DNA of 64,000 bases, from NCBI RefSeq assembly GCF_042242105.1, contig NC_092027.1:3299506-3363505 (forward strand), written 5' to 3'. The stretch is from Pempheris klunzingeri. Its lineage: Eukaryota > Chordata > Actinopteri > Acropomatiformes > Pempheridae. A program made the translations under genes and the position numbers. Within the stretch, counting starts at the first letter, position 1, and each line of letters opens with the position of its first letter. A model generated the notes under the pieces. The model was not told the origin of the DNA, ran no database searches, and was given only the letters and a program-made list of their open reading frames with translations. Below, in pieces: positions 1 to 11,431 of this stretch.

Positions 1-2643
1 TCTCTATGGCCATTCTTTACATCATCACTGCGATAATGCACCCTCAGGAAATCCACTTGGTGTTCTATGGCTTTCTTTACATCATCTGTATCCCAAGTGT
101 GTACCTCCTGCTCACCATTTACTTCATGGTCAACATGAACAACGTGTCCTGGGGCACCCGGGAGCCAAAACGTGCCGCTGGAGTTGCCAGTTCTGAAGCC
201 ACCAGCCAGCAAACAACAACCCAGAAAGGTAGACACCGGGTTGAAACTGAAAACATGTTTATTGTCATGCTGCAACACTACTCCAGCATTGTTGTTTGTG
301 CTGACTGAACTGATGATCTTCACCATTGCAGCCAAAAACACCTTCCACCAACTTTTCTCATGGGTCAAATTTTGTAAAAAGTTCAGCGGGAGATCTAAGG
401 ACGGGCAGCTCAGTGTCAGCCAGGACAACCTGATCCCAGAGTGCCATGAGTCCCAAATCACTATTGTGGAGGACATAAGGATCCCAGAGGAAGAACAGAG
501 GTGAGTTCTGACAGTGGAAACCGATTAAAATGGGATGCGTCATTAATCTAAAGTGTGTGATAATACTAATAGTTTTTATGATTGTGCTTCAGGCAGCTGG
601 AGCCTGTTTTTGACGCTCCTTCCCAATGTAAGTCCAAACAACATAAATCAGCATGTTTGTTGTTTTTTTTTTTTTTGCAAAAGACAAATCCAACATACTT
701 TCTAAATGCGATGTCATGTGTTACCCCCCTGTCTCGCTTTTTTCTCCAGGTTGGGTTACACAACTACAGCATGCGTTCAGTGACATGCAGCTGCAGGAGG
801 ACTCACTCGACCAGGTGTGTATGTCTCATCTCATTTTATCAGGTTAGCATGATTATATGTCTCTGAATCACATTTAATCTCTGCCAAGGGTTTATTCTTG
901 CTCCAATTCATCAGAATGATGCTCACCATATATAGTTTCCCAACGCCGACAAAATCAGATCAATCATTAAGGCATTTACAGAGATTAGTTTTTGTTATTT
1001 GCTGTGCCAACAATATTAGACCAAAACCTGTATTGTACAGTAATAATAGGACACTACACAATCTTTCACACTCCACATGAGTTTTTACTGTTGTTAAACT
1101 CAAACGCTAAGAGTGATGATGATTCTTAGAATACACTAGTGAATGTGTTTCTTATCTGTATGAGTTTTAAGCAGCTTCAACATGAAGGACATTTACAGAA
1201 TAATTAGCTGAAAGAGTTGTTTTTTTTCTGCAGGAGGAGGAAGAGTTCTGGAAAGAGCTTCTGGAGAAGTACCTGCACCCCCTGCTTGATGACAAAGAGA
1301 CACAGAAAAAGATAACCAATGACCTGCGGGAGCTGAGAAACAAGGTAGGCGTGGAGCAGTGAACCATCTAGGAGGAAACCACTGTGCAGTTCATGTTAAA
1401 TGACTGATTACTCATTACACACAGATAAACTTCACCTTCTTCATCTTAAATGCCCTGTGGCTGGTGGCGACGTTTACTCTCCAGTTCTTCAAGGCCTCCT
1501 TCTCAATCAGTCTCCCCAAGGTCGGCCTCAACCTCGAGGGCACCGGAGAAGACACACAAGTCGATCCCATTGGCTTCATGTTCATTCTAGGGTTCGCTGC
1601 ATCGGTTGTGATCCAGTTCTTGGCCATGCTGTGTCACAGGTCACCACTTACGTAGAACTCCTTTTCTTCCTCAACAGGGTTTTGATTTGAATGGTATTCT
1701 TAATTTTTCTCTTTCTTTTGTGTTCATCCAGAATCTACACTCTGATCCATTATGTTGCCTTTTTGGACACAGAGCCCAAAGACCAAAAACCTGAAGAAGG
1801 AATATACCTGCCAGGCAAAAAGGTATTTCTAATGATCCCTGCTACTACTGATCCTACTGTCTCTACTAATGCTACAGCAAGTACTCACCTCCTGCTGCTG
1901 CTGCTGCTACTTGTCTACTATTGTGACAACCTGCAATGATGCCAGAACTATATACATGACTGTTACACCAACAAAACAAAAGGTTTACAAAGCAGTGAGG
2001 TTATGCACAAAACTTAACTTGTATTTGTGTATTTGAAATGTTTAAAATACTTTATTCAATAAGTCTATTGCTTATTTGCTACTGTTGTTTTCTTTATTTC
2101 TTTTTTCTATGACTGCTTGTCTTGCTGCTGTAGCATGGGGGATCAATAAAGTAAAAGTCTAAGTCACATAATAAGTGTCAATAAGACACATTTTTATCCC
2201 CAGGTTTAAAACAACCTGTACGACAATTAGTTACTGAATGCCTTAAATGTGATATGATAAAAATATGTATTGTTTTAATTTGCAATCACAAATTAATTGC
2301 ATTTTAATTAACTATATTTTCTCATACCAGTATTCTGTATTTTATTTTGATGAGCTACATTTGATGAGCAAGTATTTGAACATGATCAGGATCTAGCTCA
2401 GTCTAATTATTCTGGCTGTAATTTCCTAATAACAGAAAAAGACATTCAATTACCCTTCACTTACTTTCCTTCCTTACCGTCCTGACGTGTCCAGTTGCAC
2501 CCTGCTGCTGCTGAGGGTAGACCAGAAAATATAGTTTAGTCACCTGCCAGGTGTTCCAGGTGTGGTGGCATTCATGATGTTTCTCCTCCCAGGTCAGCTC
2601 TGTGTCCAACACCAGCTCTAGTTCCACCTCTGAAGGAGTCTGA
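1..2643 (+). CDS. chs1: chitin synthase, C-terminal part (5' end outside window)
   Basis: C-terminal part of a family 2 glycosyltransferase that polymerises UDP-GlcNAc into chitin at the plasma membrane. Exons read: 3-228, 332-500, 593-627, 750-814, 1234-1344, 1425-1639, 1732-1822 and probably 2593-2643. Phases agree throughout and give about 320 residues. The first exon encodes two membrane segments followed by NNVSWGTRE, a motif of the post-catalytic region of animal chitin synthases. A charged stretch with EEEEFWKELLEKYLHP follows, then two more membrane segments (INFTFFILNALWLVATF and a helix near residues 230-250 of the visible part). The last proposed exon gives a short Ser/Thr-rich tail ending SEGV-stop; it is the least certain. 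The catalytic domain lies upstream of the window. Fish and amphibians are known to keep chitin synthase genes that mammals lost. The numeric gene symbol is a guess. A poly(A) signal AATAAA lies at 2892-2897. Confidence 0.85.
2075..2165 (+). repeat. L2-type LINE 3'-tail relic
   Basis: In the last chitin synthase intron, a T-rich stretch leads into GGGGGATCAATAAAGT. This is the same kind of ending as the L2-type LINE at 63.4 kb (GAGGGATCAATAAATA). Only the tail is seen, with no coding part. Confidence 0.5.
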
Positions 2644-4071
2644 ACCTGAAGACAGTCATCATGAGTTCCCCTTGAGCTTGTACAGCAGAAGTCATGATGG
2701 AGGGACTTTGGCGTAAACAGTCTGTGCACAAACAACACTTTTTAGCACTTTGAAATATCCACTGTACGTAAGATTTAAACCAAAAATGCCTTTAATATGT
2801 GTATTATTTTTCAAGTAATGTCTTCTATAGGGTTTTTATAGGACTTTATTGAACCAGAATGCAGAAAACAAATGACACATATTCTAGATGAAATAAAATA
2901 AAAAAGAAAATCACTCAGGGACAAAACGATGAAGGGTGACTGTCTGCATCTCCTGTCACAGACAAACTAATTAAGTTCTTAGTCAAGGAAATCTACCAGT
3001 CAGACAAGGCAGAAATCATCGGAAGTCTTAAATCAGGGAATCTTTTATAGACTTTTCAGTTTCTCTGGACGTCTATCTTTATTGCACAGTAACAATTTAC
3101 ACAGTTTTCCCATGAATAAACAGCCAGACAGTTACAAAGTGAAAAGAGAAGATGTTTTGTGTATTTGTTGTGTATATTTATATATTGATGATGTAAAAAC
3201 TCCTCTTGAAGTTGAAGTCTGATGGGTAAAAAAGAACCAAAACTGTTAAGAGCATTACCAAAAATCAGATCATGATCTTTGTTTGTATTCATTTTTGGAT
3301 AAAGAAAAACCAACTGACTTAATGCAGTGAAATTTTTTTTTTTAATGCAGTGAAAACCTTTTTATGGAATAAGAGTCGTCTGTTGGAGGCCGTTTGGTTT
3401 TGTATTGTATTGTGTCCTTTATCATGAAATTGTAAATGTGAATATTTGTAGGTGCCTTGACGGTTATTGTTCTAAGTGTTCCAAAAAAATAAATACTGCC
3501 CATTATATAGAAGTGTATTTTGTGCAATATTTACTGTAGAAAGAGATGATTATGTTTTAAATAATCATGTTTCAACGCCCCTCAGTATTAGGGACCTGTT
3601 GATAATTTCCCTTCAGCGTACAGCAGCATACCCTTTGGTTTCAGGGGGCCTAAGCATACATCAACGTGAGTAAAGTCATTTAGTTTTGTCTCACAGCTAT
3701 TTACTCTGATTTAATTTTACTGAGGTTAATGTTACGCCACACTTTGCCCCTCAGGCCCCTAAACAAGACACTTCTTTCTTCCTCAGCAGCTCACCTGACT
3801 GGATGACAAAGTTGTAGAAAGTGTGCAGTGAAGGCTGACAGTGGCAGCTCTGCACTGTGTCATACCTTGGTTACAGTCCAAGGGTCGAGCCCCCCCTCGA
3901 CCCTTAAGGATAAAAAGAACAACCCCTCCGACATTAGCTGACCTGTTGCTCCCCCTTGTGGTCAGGTGTGTTAACAGCACATCCATGTTAAACGACAATT
4001 CATTCAACAATCACCTCATAAAACGGCTTTAAGAGTTTTTACCGAAAAGTGATCACTGAAAACTAGGAACG
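2644..4071. other. intergenic stretch between chitin synthase and slc39a7 3' ends
   Basis: The two genes converge here. Apart from the chitin synthase 3' UTR with AATAAA at 2892-2897, and a hairpin at 3880-3905, I see AT-rich unique DNA. Short open frames on both strands resemble no protein and look incidental. Confidence 0.6.
3880..3905. repeat. perfect 10-bp inverted repeat with C6 loop
   Basis: AAGGGTCGAG at 3880-3889 is followed by six C and then CTCGACCCTT at 3896-3905. The arms are perfectly complementary and unusually GC-rich for this AT-rich spacer. It lies just past the likely slc39a7 poly(A) site on the minus strand. No gene is attached to it. Confidence 0.6.
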
Positions 4072-4077
4072 TTTATT
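4072..4077 (-). terminator. candidate poly(A) signal of slc39a7
   Basis: Minus-strand AATAAA (TTTATT on plus), about 740 bases past the slc39a7 stop codon. I found no earlier canonical hexamer in the 3' UTR. A different site could be used. Confidence 0.45.
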
Positions 4078-4818
4078 GGGGATGCTGATAACAGCTGTCA
4101 GCATGTCGATCATTCTTTATCCATCAGCTGAAGAAGCAACAAAACAAAAGATTGAGTGTTGAAGATAAAAAGCAAGTTTTCTGGTCATAAAGATTTTAAT
4201 GATTTGAGAGTAAACACGCTGCCATTTTGAGCACACAACATTTACTTTTCATTTTTGGAATGTAAAAATATTAACATTCAATATCTCCAAACGAAACATT
4301 AAACACGTACAACCGAGCAGGTCACTGAGTCAGAGCGTGGCTTTCGCTGCTCTTTCACCGACCCGACCACAAAAATAATAGAAAATTTAGTGCTCATCTA
4401 CTCTAAGCCGCTCTTGGAGGGGCCGTCAGTTTAAGCTTGATCCAAGTACTGATAATGGCGAGTGAACCTTCCACCTCCTGCCCTGATGGAGGTGAACAAC
4501 ACAGCAGTCCTCAAAAAAACTTTATCACCAGGTTGTTTCTTTCCAGCTGTCAGTCTCTCCTGCGGAACAGTTTTTAAAAAGCCGAAAAAGAAACAATAAC
4601 ACAAAACTGGGACGTGAACTGCTAAAAAAGACACAAACTAACAAAAATCATCCATTCGCCATCAGGGGGGTGGTGTTCGTCCCAAAGCAGAATTAATAGA
4701 AAACAAGAAAACACACCCCTGACAAGTAATAATCCACTTGAGCTCTACTTAAAACCTTTTTTGACCTTTTCCCTCTCTGTCTCACTCGGTAAGGAGCTTC
4801 TGTCGACTCGGCTGCGTC

Positions 4819-7800
4819 TTACTCGTACTCGGCTATGAGCACCATCATGCCGACTCCGAACAGCAGGGCCAGGATCTCCATGAGGGACTGGCCGAAACTG
4901 GAGCGGCCCGCCAGCAGCTCTGGGAGCACGGTCACTGTGGCGATGTAAACGAACCCGCCAGCGGTGAACGGCAGGATCCAGGCGGTCGCCGCAGCGCCCA
5001 CGCCCTCGGCCAATAGGGAGCAAGCTGTGCCGGCCAGCGCTCCCAGGGCTGTCAGCAGCTGTAGACACATGGCCTGATGGGAAAAGGATTACTACTGTCA
5101 GTATTTCAGCACAGTCTCCACACGTACATTAGAACAAAATCTTTGGTCTTAATGTTCTCGTTGTGAACTTTGCTCTCACAACATTTCTGCATTAATATAT
5201 AACTGCGACCAATTTAGCTTGTTTTCTTTTTAATTAGGTTTAGTGTTTTTTTGGCATTTCTGCTTTATTAGACAGGACAGGAAAGCCAGGGGGGATGAAA
5301 AAATAAAAACTATTATCGTATGTATAAACTAAAATTATATCCTAACTTGAAGTTGGATATTTCCTTCAAAGAAGTCCTTAGATTTAATGGAGAGCCAATA
5401 CAGTTTGTTCAGGCTCATAGTCTTTTAAAGGCCCTGCTGATTATCTGTGAAGGAACGATGAGTTATAAACTACAGCTACCTTTCTTTTGGTGCAGCCAGA
5501 CTGGACGAGGATGGCAAAGTCTCCGATCTCATGTGGGACCTCATGCAGCAGGATGGTGAGGGTGGTGACGGCGCCAACGGCCGGACCAACCAGGAACGAC
5601 GCTCCGATTGCCAGGCCGTCGGTAAAATTATGTGTGAAGTCAGCTGCCAGGTTTAGGTAACCTGACACTTTGATGTCTGCTTTAGAGGAGGGAATGGAGA
5701 ATAAATGGAGTTAGGATCTTAAATATTGTGTAAACAGCAAGCCTCCCTCTGGGACAGCGGGTCAGGGAGCAAGTCGACAGCTGTGCAGCCGTTTCTGTCT
5801 GATGGAGGTGATGCTGAGATCACAAAGAAGAACAACATGTTTCTGCCCACAGGAAGCAGCAACATTATAATTTTCCCCCTAACGGCCAATGAAGGACCTG
5901 ATCAACAAGACGCTGATGTTACATAACACAACATGTTGGCAAAGTCCAATTTCAGTAAAGATTTTGCAAACCAATAATGTTTTAACAATCAATTTATTCA
6001 GTTACTTTTGATGCATCCAGGGTTGTTTTTTTAACACTGGCATGAATATCTGGGTTTCAAGAAAAACCTTGTTGTGATACAGTTCATTGCTTTTGAAGTA
6101 AGAACTTGTGAAGTGTAGACATTTAGGTCAACGCCCTGTCAGTCACTATATTTCATCACATTAAAAAGCTGTAGCACACTTTTCACATCAACATCTACAC
6201 ATGAACATATTTCACCTGCAGATCTCCAGATAACTGCATACCAGGTTACTAGGCACACACTCGCTTTTTGTGCTCTGCATCTTATGTCACTGCACTGCAG
6301 TTTGGTAACCAACCAGGATACAGAGCTGTTGAATTCATCTACTTTGTTTCAATAAAAGGTAAATTTATAAAAGAAATCTCTGCACTGTTCACCTGTGCTC
6401 TTCTTCTCCTCTTTCTTTGGCACTTTCTTGTCTTTGCTTTCTTTGTCCTCTTTCTTCTTTTCCTTTTCTTCTTCTCCATCACTGTCCTTTTCTTTGGGAG
6501 CATCTGAAAACAGTATTAAAAGTTCAAATTAGCCCCAGATCAGATGCTGAGAAAAGAAGGAGGAATAAGGAAATAACAGTGCCAGAAACAGCAATCTTAA
6601 ACTTGTGTTGTGCAGATGAATATTCTATCTCTGTCAAAGAAAATATTCTGTCAGGAAGAATTTCCGAACAGCAGATGAGTCTCCACTGATGTACCATGTG
6701 AGTGGCCGTGGGAATGTCCATGTCCTCCCTTCAGCAGACGCACAAATTTCTCCACAACCAGGAAGGCGATGATCCCACCGAGAACCCACAGACCCACAGA
6801 CATCATGTGACCGTGGGCAGCTCCTGTGCAGGTAGAAAGTCACCATATATGTATGTAAAGTAGATACAAGACATTCTTTTGGTCTTTGTACATTTCTTCT
6901 ACCTCTTGGAGATCAGCCGTTAAGAACAAGAGTACCAGCGGACTACACATAAATGTACGGTTACCGTGGGAGTGGCCGTGGTCGTGCGATTCTTCGCTTT
7001 CGTGTGAGTGTTCGTGATCTTCTCCATGGTGAGAGTGAGGCTCTGCAGAATAAATAGGACACAGGAGGAAACAGACATTAAAGTCAGACAAAGTGAAGAC
7101 TGCCCTGCAAAGTCTGTGATTTCAGAGAGAATTTGTTCATCGTTGTCAGTAGTTGACTAAAAACATTATCTGTATCTGTGTCACTTTAAAAAAAGTGTTG
7201 CAGCTGCTCGTGCTCTCATGTGTAGCCACAATAATAACACTGAGGTGTTATTATGTACGTTATAATAATCATGAGAAACGGTGAACAGCCCTCCAACTTA
7301 CAGCTGCAGTAAGCACCATGTTAGCTGTCCTCAAGCATAATGATTTAACATTTATTGTTTTAAGAAGTCTAACAGCTCAGAGAGACTGAGCTGCTCCTTC
7401 CCCAAACACTACAAACACAAAAATGGTTTGAATTAATGAATGAGTCATGGACCAGAGCCTGAGCAAACGGACGAAAAGCACGATCTGAGCTCAAAGAGCA
7501 AAGTGAATGTGAGCTATGAAAAACATAACCAGAGCAAAATGGGTGAGTCGACAGCATTTGAATAAAGAGAGGACTAGTTTCTCTGTCGTAGACTTTTTGT
7601 GAACTCATGAGCCAGATGTGACGGATTTTACATTGAAAATGCACCTTAATAGATCCTTTCGCCTCCTTAGCCTACATCTTAGGGTGGAGAAAGTAAGAAA
7701 AACTCAGCAACAAGCAAAGAAGACAACAAGAAAAAACAGGCGTCTGTGGATCGATTACCTACCCAAAGCGTGCGGTATGAGGTGGAGGAAGGCGTCACCC

Positions 7801-9264
7801 AGCAGTCCCCCTGAAGCGAAGCTGAGCAGCACCTTCAGCAGGTTCTGGTGCTGGTCGCTGTTGGACTGAACTGGGATCAGAAACAGGATGAGGAAAGGAG
7901 CCGCGCTGATCAGCAGGGTTGCTCCGATAGCCTGCGGACAGGGATGGACCAAAGTTTACTTTTCATTAGTGTCCCGCAGGACAGAATGAATCCAACTGAG
8001 AGATCATCAACAACGCAACACGAGGGCAAAACAGGAAATAGAAGAGAAGAGGAGACGAAAGGCAAAGTGATCTGTATAGAGGCAAACCATGTGTGATGAA
8101 TCTGTTCGGATCCAATGCTGTTATTGATCAGTACCAACAACTCACCAGTTAAATATGTGATTACATGGAGGAACTTATGCAGGAGGATAAAACTGACTAC
8201 TCAGTGACCTTTTAAGGGCTTAGATAACACAGCATGGCTGTATAAACCACAGTAAACCAGTTTTAACCAGTGACATAGTGAAAGCTCCACAGACTGGATC
8301 TGTTTAGCCCAAGTACTGCTGTCTACACAGAGGCATCCACCAGCACGACTAAATCTCAATAATTAACATGTTCTATCAAATCTATTCAATTCAATCAATG
8401 AAAAATCTCTGTGTGAAAATGATGAGGCAGGGTTTTAAATCTAGGCAAGAAAGCATAATAGCAGATTTCCAAAACTGTTTAACAATTCTTTTCACATGTT
8501 TCTACAACTTTTATGAGCCTAAACAGACTTTCTGGTTAAACTGGCTCTTCCTAAACAGACTCATGCCCATATTTATCCAGGTGAGTTTACATGTTAGTGC
8601 TTGAACTGTGCAGCTGAATGGGAGGAAACAGACAGACCTGAGGGCACCACTGATAGCTGCTGTAAGAGGTTAAAACTCTGGATCTCCTTCCCAAGTCTAA
8701 TGTAGAACGTTTTGAGCTCGTTTCAAACAGCCATAGCCATGATGACCGACTCTTTATTCCAATTCTAATCTATGACCACACCTGCATCCAGAGCTCCAAC
8801 ACGTCCCTCTTCTCTGCCTCCCTCTTCACTCTCTCTCCTCCGTGTGAGTGCCCGTGTCCACTCTCCACCTTGTGCACCCGCACAACATCCTCCTGATGAG
8901 CGTGTCCGTGATCATGAGCGTGAGCGTGTCCGTGATCATGAGCGTGAGCGTGTCCGTGATCATGAGCGTGTGCGTGTCCGTGATCATGAGCGTGAGCGTG
9001 TCCGTGATCATGAGCGTGTGCGTGTCCATGGTGCTCCTCCTCCGGTGGAGGGAGGTTGGCCTCGGCGCTCCACTTGCTCGCTCCGTGGAACATCTTCACC
9101 TGCGGGCCGTCGTCTCCGTGGGAGTGGCCATGGTGATGGTGGCCGTGGGAGTGGGCGTGTCCGTGGTCGCCATGGGAATGGCTATGAGCGCTGGTGGAAT
9201 GGGAGGCTAGCAGCAGTAGTGCAGATGTGGCCAGTGTCAGTGCCAGCAGACGTAGACAGCCCAT
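4819..9264 (-). CDS. slc39a7: zinc transporter ZIP7 (slc39a7 / HKE4)
   Basis: ZIP-family transporter that moves zinc out of the ER/Golgi into the cytosol. Minus-strand coding exons in order: 8782-9264, 7763-7931, 6965-7042, 6695-6823, 6393-6503, 5480-5676, 4819-5073. They sum to 1422 nt, or 473 residues; human ZIP7 is close to this length. Start: the ATG at 9264 begins a signal peptide ([20 protein letters not shown]) 10 bases after a splice acceptor; the upstream in-frame ATG lies in intron. Next come a His-rich lumenal region, TM segments in exons 2 and 4, a Lys/Glu-rich loop, and the ZIP signature helices with [10 protein letters not shown] and HEVPHEIGD, which bind metal. The loop has KDSDGEEE, a casein kinase 2-type site matching the place where human ZIP7 is phosphorylated to open the gate (known family fact). 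The C-terminus is MMVLIAEYE. Complete and apparently functional. Confidence 0.95.
8900..9028 (-). repeat. 24-bp coding minisatellite for HAHAHDHG repeats in ZIP7
   Basis: Five-plus tandem copies of a 24-bp unit within the first coding exon of slc39a7. They encode HAHAHDHG repeats in the lumenal His-rich region. Two versions of the unit alternate (GAGCGTGAGC and GAGCGTGTGC on plus), so the array likely grew by duplicating pairs. Confidence 0.9.
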
Positions 9265-9274
9265 ATTATCCCCT

Positions 9275-10615
9275 CTGACAAAGAGAAAAGTCATAGAATA
9301 AATAAAAACTCACAGGCTGTCTGATGATTAAACTCAGTGGCCCTGGTTACACTCATATACTTGTGTTCTCTATGTTCTGTCTTGCTACATCATGAACCCT
9401 ATTTATCCCATGCAAATACACCAGTGGTGTCACTTTCATGGTAGATTTAAAAATGTGAATGTGCAATGCTATTAAAATAAAAAAGGAACAATCAACTTGT
9501 CGCTAGCTTATTTTGACTCACACCCATATATGCACACATTAGTCAACTGGAGAGGAATACACAACCTATTTTATTGCACATGAGATGTTACACATTCACA
9601 GTAGCTACATAATATTCACAACAGCTGTGAGTGTGACTTCATACAGTGACACTCTGTGGTCAAGGGCAGTAGATAGAAAGTGGTTAACAAAAGGAAATTA
9701 TCCATCCAAACCCTGTGGCATTAAGACAACAGGAAGTCAGTCAGTCGTACAATAAAGCTATTGCAGCATTTGTGCCCTTCCTCATCAGTGAAACTACTGA
9801 ATGACCCGTGTGGAAATGCTGCTCTGCTTTTATTTCATTTGTGGAGAAATAAAATCAGTGAGACAGTTGTGTTGTGCTACACTTACATCACAATGCCAGT
9901 GGCTGTGTGTCCTGTTACATTCACACCTCAACACACCACATGCAGCCAAAACGTGTTCCAGATCACCACCAAATCTGGTTCAAGCGATCGGACACCGGTG
10001 CACCTTCAGTGGGGTTGAGGTGTATTATCACCTGTATGCACAGCTGCCATTTCCTCTCCAAACCAGCCAGTTACTTTATAGTTCCAACGTGGCAGGTATT
10101 CAAATTGCACAGGACTCAAAATGGGGCTTTCTTCCAATTAAATGTATGAGCAGGATCAGGCGGCTGTGCAGCACATTTTGGGAATCCTGTTGTCCGGCAT
10201 GGAGGTTGTGCCATCTTTGACATATGCATTGTAAAACTGCAGCAATGCTGCAAACACTATGTGCAGTGGTGGCAGTGATTCCTGCTGAGGTGCTCACTGT
10301 GGACATGTTATTACGATGCACTCCTTGTTTGCTAACTCACAGCCACCCGTCTAAGAGGGATGTAGCTCTGCCTTGTGTTTGGGTTTGTTTGTCGGTGGCT
10401 TCACTCTCTACATGTGGATGTACGTTAACGTGATAATCTGTGTGTCGACTTTAATCTCACGGTAAACAGTAAAAAAAAAAAAAAAACTGATCAGCGGTTT
10501 CCTCCAAGTTGTACGCCTGCTAGCTGGTTAGCTAGCTAATATCCAGCTGGCTAACATGTTGCTGCAGCATCACTAACTGCCACAAACAATAAAAAACAAA
10601 CAAAGTGTTTCTTAC
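9275..10615 (-). other. slc39a7 intron 1 (5' UTR intron)
   Basis: Bounded by a minus-strand donor (CCG|GTAAG, exon edge 10616) and the acceptor before the start-codon exon (TTTGTCAG, exon edge 9274). It holds an A-run at about 10471-10486. I see no gene in it; open frames near 9.8-10.2 kb show no recognisable protein. Confidence 0.6.
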
Positions 10616-10984
10616 CGGAGTGTGTCAGATATCACTGACTGTTGGGCCGCTGAATAACTCTCTGTCCTGCCTGGAATATGTTTGGCAAAGTGCTAATATT
10701 TCAGTCTACGCTGATGCTACTGGTAAGACGTGGCATTAGCTCAAGTTAACTCATCGAAATCTCGCGAGGTTTCGCTCCATTCCAAGTGTGCCTCCTCCTG
10801 TGCTTCCTTGTCGTCTGTACTTAGATTAAAAACATACAAAAAAAGTTTGATTTTTAGTGAGATTATAATGGTATATGAACGTACTGCAATATTTCTAAAA
10901 AATAAAAAAAATAAAAACCCTTCCAGCTCATAGATGACATAGACACAGGAGGGATGATGAAGTCTGAGTCGAAATATCGCGAGA
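10616..10984 (-). promoter_or_regulatory. slc39a7 non-coding first exon and CGCG-box promoter
   Basis: A 5' UTR exon ends at the donor at 10616 on minus. Upstream of it lie TCTCGCGAGG at 10760-10769 and TATCGCGAGA at 10975-10984. Both closely match the TCTCGCGAGA element, which is known from TATA-less, often bidirectional housekeeping promoters. No TATA box is obvious. The exact start site is not visible. Confidence 0.5.
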
Positions 10985-11193
10985 CGAACCCTGTGTTTTG
11001 ACTCATCAGTGTGAGCAGGAGCATCCTGGAGGAGAACAGGATGTGGACACTGTTCAAGTATCTGTTAGATTTGTAGAAACATCTGAATAAATATTTTGTT
11101 TTAACTTGACATGCAGTTGCTGGATTGGAAACTTACTTTTGCTGTAAGCTACAATGAAATGTAATGTAATAGTCTAAGCCTTAAAATCTTTTC

Positions 11194-11214
11194 ATTATTA
11201 TTATTATTATTATT

Positions 11215-11262
<48 letters not shown>

Positions 11263-11276
11263 ATTATTATTATTAT
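11194..11276. repeat. ATT/GTT trinucleotide microsatellite
   Basis: (ATT)n, then about fifteen GTT, then (ATT)n again, ending at 11276. It lies between the slc39a7 promoter and class I gene 1. The symmetrical ATT-GTT-ATT layout suggests that a GTT variant spread inside an older ATT run. Confidence 0.95.
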
Positions 11277-11431
11277 AGTGGTAGAATATTTCCATTTGGC
11301 AGCAGTGCTCATTGCAGTGGTCATACAGCCCCCTTGTAGACACGCCCCACTTTTGTCAGGCTCGGTATCAAAGGCAAATGTGCAGAGAGTGAAGCTCCTC
11401 AGCTCCTCAGCTCCAAGCCTCTAGAAACAAG

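Noticed and set aside
3840-3910. tRNA-like B-box look (GGGTCGAGCCCC) near the hairpin
   Set aside because: No A box, acceptor stem or anticodon arm can be drawn around it.
8772-9278. Plus-strand open frames across the His-repeat exon
   Set aside because: They are the antisense of the slc39a7 coding exon; the 24-bp repeat keeps several frames open. The minus-strand reading has a signal peptide, splice sites and family similarity.
9231-9294. Upstream ATG of slc39a7 at 9294
   Set aside because: It lies upstream of the splice acceptor at about 9275, so it is intronic. The ATG at 9264 gives a proper signal peptide.
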